Shown piece after piece: positions 57,708 through 64,000 of a stretch of DNA of 64,000 bases. The notes below the pieces were generated by a model, which searched no databases, was not told where the DNA came from, and saw nothing but the letters and a program-made list of their open reading frames with translations. Source of the DNA: Trichoplax adhaerens (lineage: Eukaryota; Placozoa; Uniplacotomia; Trichoplacea; Trichoplacidae); the NCBI RefSeq assembly GCF_000150275.1, contig NW_002060943.1:10138209-10202208 (forward strand), in the 5' to 3' direction. Both the position numbers and the translations under genes were made by a program. The stretch's first letter is position 1; the number at the start of each line of letters is the position of its first letter.

Positions 57708-58880
57708 AATTTAGACTTTCAATATATGAAGGGTGACAGTAACTCAGCATAAGCAGTTGTTAGAATTTAATTGAAGTCGAGAGACATAATATGTGCAGTC
57801 CAGCAATTACTTTAAGAAGGTTCGATGAATCCAGGGCAGAGAAGGTTTGATTGCGATTACTGTAATTGAGAGAGAAAGTAAAAAGCAAAAGTGTTTGTAA
57901 ATAAGTTTAGTTCGACTCAGACAAGCTTTATTGCTTACAGTACTAATTTATTCCTTTTTCATTAACTTTATTGTATAATAATTACCACTGCTATAGTGAT
58001 GAATCTTCTCATTTTGCAAAATGAAGTAAAGTGATACTGCAAACCAAATTCTAAATTAATTAGATTCGAATAATCGATTAATATCTTATCGTAATACAGA
58101 ATAACATTATACTATTATAGTCTTAATATTGTAACCATCGACAGATAATGCCTAAAGACATACAAAAATTATCTAATATCGATGTGGATAAAATATTACA
58201 TTCCAATTGATGTGACTACATCAGTACAAGGTATTATCGATTGCGTTAGTATGATCTCCAGTGAATAATGGAATAAATTTAACAAAGAAAACTGTCGTTT
58301 TCATCTTTACTGATTTTTTTATCAACATTGATAGAAATGTACGATATCTAGCAAGTTTCGTTCATCTTAGTAACATGACGGCATACGAACGCTATCACAA
58401 TGCGTCAATGGAATATTACGTTTTCAACATTTGATCTATTCAGTTAATTAATTAAAATAGTTTAATAGCTAGATACGGAAGTCTGTTTTAGCAATACACC
58501 CAAGATGGTATACAGTAAACATTTATCTCCTGTGTAGAATACGGTATTAACAGTAAGGAAAGTTTCTATGAATACTATCAACATAAAAGCTTCTGTTACG
58601 TATATTAAGGGTGAAAATGGCTACTTGCTTACTTTCTTATTTTATCTAATAATTCGAGTTTATTTTACATTATGCATGAGATTTTTTATAACTATAATAC
58701 AATCTATCTAATTTATTACCTTCTGTTTTAGGAATAAAGTTCTATTAGTTATATCATGATGAATTAGTAAGCATCTTCGAAGTGTCGTTTATCTTTGGAA
58801 AGTAGAGATTGGTTTAATTAAGATCATAAAATGGTGAAAGTTGAGAGAAAAAAGAATCTCTAATTGTAGGTTACCGTAAT

Positions 58881-58963
58881 TCAATGCTCCAGGCTGGAGA
58901 TAATTCGTTTAGCCTCACAATATTCCGGTGTTTTTAAGATTGCTTCTTCGAAGAATTCGATTG
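58881..58963 (-). other. Possible terminal exon with TPR-like peptide
   Basis: After a weak acceptor (CGCGTAG) the frame reads AIEFFEEAILKTPEYCEAKR and ends with a stop after SSLEH. The spacing of Ala, Tyr and Pro resembles a tetratricopeptide repeat. No partner exon was identified, so it may be a remnant or a chance frame. Confidence 0.25.
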
Positions 58964-59324
58964 CTACGCGTTGTGATTGTCAATTGGCTGAAACCTATTA
59001 CTGTAGTGTGATAGTTAACACTTTTATTCTTTCAAGTTTCTCGCTTAAAGACAGTTTGTATGCCAGATACGGTATTTATTAGTCCAGATCGCAGGTTCAG
59101 CTTATTGCAATAGCCCTTCTAGCCAGGATGCTATGTTAATTTTTGGCCGCTAGCTTGCTGCTGTATAGTATTGTTCTTATACTAAAATGATTCCTTTCTA
59201 ATCGGTATTGATTAATTGATTGATACTACTAATAATGAAAGCTGCTAATGAAGTTACAACTCGGTCTAACATAGAAAATAATGGTTTACAAATGGTTGCT
59301 TAACGTTTTTTTTTTGCCGCGAAG

Positions 59325-59435
59325 ACGATTTACCACCTAAAATTTTTTCGTGAGGCTGTAGAGGCGTATGATACTTTATGTAATATCTTTGATGATATTT
59401 ACGTGATCTCACTGGATAGAATAGAGCACAAGTAG
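59325..59435 (+). other. Coding-like fragment with TPR-like peptide
   Basis: Frame TIYHLKFFREAVEAYDTLCN followed by IFDDIYVIS and a stop. The composition is less AT-biased than the surroundings. It could be a decayed exon; strand and order do not fit the minus-strand fragment nearby. Confidence 0.2.
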
Positions 59436-60075
59436 ATGGGGCTGCTGTGCGCTATTGTATTTAATGTGAGTATTAAAATAGATGTCTGCAACACCCCTAA
59501 GTATTAACTTAAACAGCTGATCACAACAAGGATACGTCGGCACAGGTATGCAATTATCGTCCAGTTGTCTGGCTATTTTCAATATTGATTACAAGCTGCT
59601 GAGTGAATGCTAAACAGCGAATACTATATAACTGTAAGTAAGAACAAAGAAAAATCTACTATGTAAGTAAAGTATGATAATATAATTACTTTATTATATT
59701 ATTATTATTATTTTATTTATACACCTACATGTACTATAGTAACCTGTCAAAATATCACAGATATAGTAGGCTATGCATTAAGTATGCAATATGCATTGTT
59801 GTTATGAATACAACAATATGGATAGCAAATGATAATATTAGAAGTTATACATGAAACGGATAGTCAAATACGTTATTAATTCATTGTAGTAGTGAAGCAA
59901 TAAACTAGCAGTGATAGAGTGATTTAAAAAGTGAAAATTTAAATAAAACATTGGTGCAGTCGCTATTTAATTTTACAGGTAATTGCCGTAGCTTGCTATA
60001 TACACTGAGGAAGAAAATCCGTAGATCAATGATTCGGTGAAAGCGGTCGAGCGCATAAATTTATTTCGTTTCTAG

Positions 60076-60152
60076 GATTCCTTTTGTATCCTTTCTGTCT
60101 TACTTTTGCCGATATTTTTAATTGGCTTAGGCATGTACTACCAGATATATAG
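60076..60152 (+). other. Exon-like segment with hydrophobic peptide
   Basis: Bounded by a good acceptor (TTTCGTTTCTAG) and a GTACAT donor. Frame 1 reads SVLLLPIFLIGLGMYYQIY, a possible membrane helix; another frame is also open. It might belong with the downstream two-exon gene, but I could not fix the phase. Confidence 0.2.
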
Positions 60153-60457
60153 GTACATTTAGTAGTTCATAGCTTAGATTACTATAAATAATCTACTGTA
60201 GTTTTAAATTTAATCAAGCATTACATAAATACTCGAATATAGACGTTGTTTTAGTCAGTAAATTGATATAGTTTTTATAGTTTGTAGTGAGCTTATCTGT
60301 AGATACTATATATATGTATTATATAAATATATAATCACTCACTACGGGAATATGCGATTACACGAGTATGAGATGCATTGCACTGTAATATCGACGGTAC
60401 CCTATCAGGTCAGTACACTTACAATTTGATATAAGTATGCACTAAATTACTATTGAA

Positions 60458-60469
60458 CCCTAACCCTAA
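60458..60469. repeat. Two CCCTAA telomere-like units
   Basis: CCCTAACCCTAA in otherwise unremarkable DNA; the complementary TTAGGG pair occurs at 13926-13937. Too short to be a telomere remnant by itself. Confidence 0.6.
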
Positions 60470-60905
60470 AATTACTCCTGTTGATTTGTGCCAAGGCTTA
60501 TTATCAATATAGCTGGTTTAATGTCTATGATCACGCTACACAATCGTTCAGTTATCATGGCTTTGGATGATTTGGGATATTACCTTAGTATACATGCAAT
60601 ATTTGATTATTAATTGATCAGTTATTGAAGATTTAGCTAGGTATGATGACACTATTTTCAGTTCTTACTGAAATACATATACTAATAATAAAATGTACAT
60701 TAAATGTTTAAGATTCATAATATTCTCGTATTGTACGTTATGTATTACATATACATAAAGTACCGAATCAGTTATTATTTTACCAGAAAGTTATTCGTTC
60801 ATGTGTGATTTTATTAAAAAAGCTATAGGCATTTACTGAGTGGACCTAAATGCTACAGTTTACATCATATTTAGGATAATTTAAACTATCCAAAAATAAT
60901 TTAAA

Positions 60906-62175
60906 ATGTCAAATGGAGAAACTTTAATTAAGAGTAAAGCGTATTTAATTCTGCTCATTAGCTATGTTGATTTTCTTGTAAAGGTATCAAATATATTATA
61001 TCGTGCTATCAGGAATACTATTACATTAGATTTGGATTTTAAACGGAAAGGAAAGCAGTTCTTATTTGTAGTATATGACATTACCATATTTTGTGAATTA
61101 AAATTATTAATTTTATTGGTTGAGAATTTTTTCAGTCTAAGTGTTTTCAGCCAGCTTTAGAGCATTTGGCCCGCAATAATATCAGAAATACCGATACACT
61201 TTATTTAATAAAATGTTTCCAATTTTGAAGCGTAACGTAAGTAATATTTGGAAGACTTTATGATGTCGTACTGCTGCATTTCTTGAATTAGGAATTATTG
61301 CAATTAGTTAAGCTTGTGCCGCCAGATTTATTATTGTTACACATAGGCCTGTATAAAATTTTAGATAGGCAAAAATACGCGTACATACGTAAAAAGCATT
61401 GTTATTGCTGCCGCAGTACTTTGATATTGTCGTAAATGCAATTTACCGTTAATTATAAATATATACAGTATATAATAGTTGGTTAAGAAAGTTTAGTCTT
61501 TAATTTTATGTCGGGTAAATGAGTCAAGGTTTGTCATGAGAAATGACTTGATATTAAAGTGTGCACAATTAAACGTAGATTCTAGGATAGTCCCCTTTTT
61601 AAAAGTCTATAAGCCAAACTGAGATATTATAGAAGGTTTATAACATTGCGTAGATTAGTTCAAGTGCATGCTTGTTGTTTCTATTTTGTTCGCGTATTTA
61701 TGACTCTACGCGTATGTGTTTGGATCCTGTAGAGGTAAAAATCTGCACATTTTGCGTTTTATACATAGTAGTGTACACGTTATGACATTACATAATTTAT
61801 ATTTCGAGAGTAGTTTGAGGATATTCCGTAGAGAATCTCGTAATTTATTGCTAAAGTAAAGGTCTGGCTATGCGATTTCAAGAAATAATTCTTGCCAGGT
61901 GTAGAATGTAGGTTATAGTGTTATAAATTCATTAAATTTTAATTTTATTTAATTTATAGGGTTTAAAACTTTTATATGTTCTGATCAACTTTATGTCGCC
62001 TGATTTGAAATGGATTTCAAAGAATTGTCTAAAAAGCACCGGTAAAATTACAAAAGGCTATGTTTGTTTTACAATTATTGCTTGCATTGTTTTGCCATTG
62101 ATTACATTAAATAGCGCAGTACTATCACGACGTTTTCACGAGGTCACCACTTCGTGTGTAAATAATTTTAATTAA
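60906..62175 (+). CDS. Hypothetical small membrane protein, two exons
   Basis: I do not recognise the family. Exon 60906-60977 starts at an ATG (MSNGETLIKSKAYLILL) and ends in phase 0 before GTAAAG. Exon 61960-62175 begins in phase 0 after an AATTTATAG acceptor (GLKLLYVLINFMSPDLKW) and ends at a stop after VNNFN. The joined product is 95 aa with two hydrophobic stretches, about residues 13-35 and 56-77, and a basic segment between them (KNCLKSTGKITKG), consistent with a hairpin membrane protein. Each exon alone is also a plain open frame, so chance cannot be excluded. Confidence 0.4.
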
Positions 62176-62204
62176 TTAAAGCTGATAAAAATAAAAAATA
62201 AAGG

Positions 62205-62300
62205 CTTCTATACTGTACAGTACAATGTACATATGATATAGTACTAACCAATGCTCCATACAATATTAACATTACAGTACAGTATGTATCAGAGTAATAC
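62205..62300. repeat. TACTG/CAGTA cluster
   Basis: TACTGTACAGTACAATGTACAT and further words shortly after the hypothetical small gene. Confidence 0.75.
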
Positions 62301-62914
62301 TGGCTAGTGTGCTCAAGTGTACACTGCAACGCTACAGTGTGCTGCCGTCTAGTAAGTGCTCTGCCGTATGGACTACAGCTGCTTGCAAATGGAACCGATG
62401 CAACGTTGCAATAACGAACTCTTGGCTTTTCGAGCACTTTTTTACAGTATCAAAATGCGGCTGCATTACAAATCAAGAGTCTACTGTCAGGTTTGTCCTG
62501 CTGACATTTACCTATAGTACGATTCTAACTACTGACGATTTCCTATCATCAGGACGAACAGTATACACCACTAGTCTCTCTTTTAGACTTAACTGAACTC
62601 CAACTTTATTTGAAAAAGTCGGTCAATTTAGAGCAAATCGACATCAACGTTAAACATGAATTAATTATCAATTCAGTTGATAGATAATAATAATAATATT
62701 ATACTGTACTGTACGAGTATGCAGTTATCTATTAAAAATATATTAGATAAAATTGTCTTAAGGAAATTAGGTTACGACAGCTATGCATAGGTTACTCCGT
62801 AACAGGCTGTTAAAGTTAGTTACAGTAGACAGCATCTGGCCGCCATCGTTTGAAGTTTCTTTAACTTCTACAGTACCACGACGATTCCTGATCATCGGTT
62901 TAATAGCCCCAGAC

Positions 62915-63125
62915 AATATGTACTGTACAGTACAGTACTGTAAGGTACTTCAGTACAGTTTGAAAATATAAAGGCAAGGAATAATACTGTACAGTACTGT
63001 ACTGTACTGTACACTGTACAGTAGTGTTCTGCCCATTCGCACTGGTATTGTTCATGATATTAAGCATTGTTGTTTCTGAATAGTACGGTAATAATCTATT
63101 GTACTGTACTGTACCGTGACAGTAG
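62915..63125. repeat. TACTG/CAGTA palindromic cluster
   Basis: Dense words at 62919-62945, 62984-63024 and 63098-63125, the middle block being nearly pure repeat. Confidence 0.88.
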
Positions 63126-64000
63126 CACAAGTTGTGTATACTGTGCGGTATGCACATGATGCCATAATGATGCTGCATACCACGCACTGGTGACCTGCTG
63201 GCTTTGATTACAGTAGCTGCAGGATTTCACTTCAAACGTTTTATGTTGTAGGTGCAAATTGTGTCTTATTGATAGCGGTAAGGTTTCTGTATTTTATTTT
63301 TATTTTTTCATCTAATGAGATTAAAAGAGTCACATCGTAGGTTTTAGAATGTTATCTTACTAGTATTTATTCTTATAGAAGTAATGTGCATCATTGCTTA
63401 TTGAATTGAAGTATTAAAGTGTGAAATGTTCAGTTCACGTTGCAATTTGTGATTGTTTTTAAGCGAAGAATCGCAGCTTAATATTACAGCGTAAAGTAAA
63501 ATCTTGGATAACCTTGGTTTTCTTCTTTGAAGGAAAATGGCTCTTATCAGCAATTCTGCCTTGCTTCAACTCCTTAGACATAGCAAGATGATCAATACAA
63601 CTGCAGCCGCAAGTTGCAGATCGATGTACGTATTTTTTTTTGAGCAAATTACAGCCATTACTGCTGATGTACAACTTAGGGTACATGTTGATCTTAAAAA
63701 CATTGCACTATGAATCTGAAGTACTGCAGTAGCTATCTTTATCAAGACTGATTGGTTTATTATGATACTTATGGTTATTTCACACTCTTTATAGTATTGA
63801 TGTGCATGTACTGGCCGTTGCTTAAAAAATTTATTCGTAGTTTGCTCGAGAGGGTAACTTGAAGTGCAGAATCGCTCAGGATTACAGCATTATTATTGAG
63901 ATAGCAGTAGAGTCTGCACATAGTCTGCATAGGATACTACAATAACGGTCTAGCTAATACTTCTCACCAGATTATGTCAATAAATAAAATTATCGTCAAC

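Larger units (their letters stand above)
57708..60905. other. Upstream region of ADCY3-like gene; no secure gene
   Basis: Mostly AT-rich. It contains three coding-like fragments: 58881-58963 on the minus strand, and 59325-59435 and 60076-60152 on the plus strand. I could not join them into one gene. Two CCCTAA units lie at 60458-60469. Confidence 0.45.
62176..64000. other. Right flank, no secure gene
   Basis: Two pentamer clusters and segments of raised G+C (62320-62420, 62830-62900), the latter with GCCGCCAT, a YY1-like core, at 62839-62846. By analogy with the rest of the window this may be the promoter side of a gene beyond the edge. The 75-codon minus-strand frame at 63459-63686 is not recognisable. 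Confidence 0.4.

Noticed and set aside
63459-63686. 75-codon minus-strand ORF near the right edge
   Set aside because: Lys/Arg-rich but without recognisable domain, splice partner or coding bias.

Overview
The window looks like nuclear DNA of an early-branching animal. The genes are split into many short exons, mostly 13-350 nt, with GT-AG introns, the standard stop codons are used, and non-coding DNA is very AT-rich. The gene set is metazoan: a Wnt ligand, a dynein light intermediate chain, PTP1B-like phosphatase and an AC3-like adenylyl cyclase. Gene density (about one per 7 kb), intron size and base composition fit a placozoan (Trichoplax/Hoilungia type). That assignment is inference, not something I could test.

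Layout, left to right: 3' part of a divergent Wnt gene (+, 606-2872); DYNC1LI (-, 5138-9834, 12 exons, 551 aa); two ATP synthase c-subunit genes arranged head to head (-, 11503-13183 and +, 14641-16891) around an island of palindromic pentamer repeats and a perfect inverted repeat; PIGM (+, 17951-19785); METTL17/Rsm22-like mitoribosome assembly factor (-, 21037 to about 24463); ALG8 (+, 25481-28131); PTPN1/2-like phosphatase (+, 29849-35752); GTP-dependent PEPCK with a probable mitochondrial presequence (-, 36879-39429, first exon not found); an ADCY3-like cyclase (-, 44853-57707, 25 exons, 1161 aa); and a possible small two-exon membrane protein (+, 60906-62175). I assembled exons by hand from splice sites, reading phase and family similarity. 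In DYNC1LI, the first c-subunit gene, PIGM, ALG8, the phosphatase and the cyclase, all phases close and total length is a multiple of three, which is strong internal support.

Functionally this is ordinary eukaryotic housekeeping and signalling, not an operon or a mobile island. Loose themes are mitochondria (two c-subunits, METTL17, PEPCK) and ER dolichol-linked glycosylation (PIGM and ALG8 within 8 kb).

The least explained structure is a family of clusters of the pentamer TACTG and its reverse complement CAGTA, which build GTAC-centred palindromes. They lie between genes, or in one intron, usually beside segments richer in G+C than the surroundings, and never in an exon I could assign. They create many spurious ORFs with a Tyr-Cys-Thr-Val-Gln-Tyr-Ser-Thr-Val pattern. 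I found no rRNA, tRNA, CRISPR array or intact transposon.
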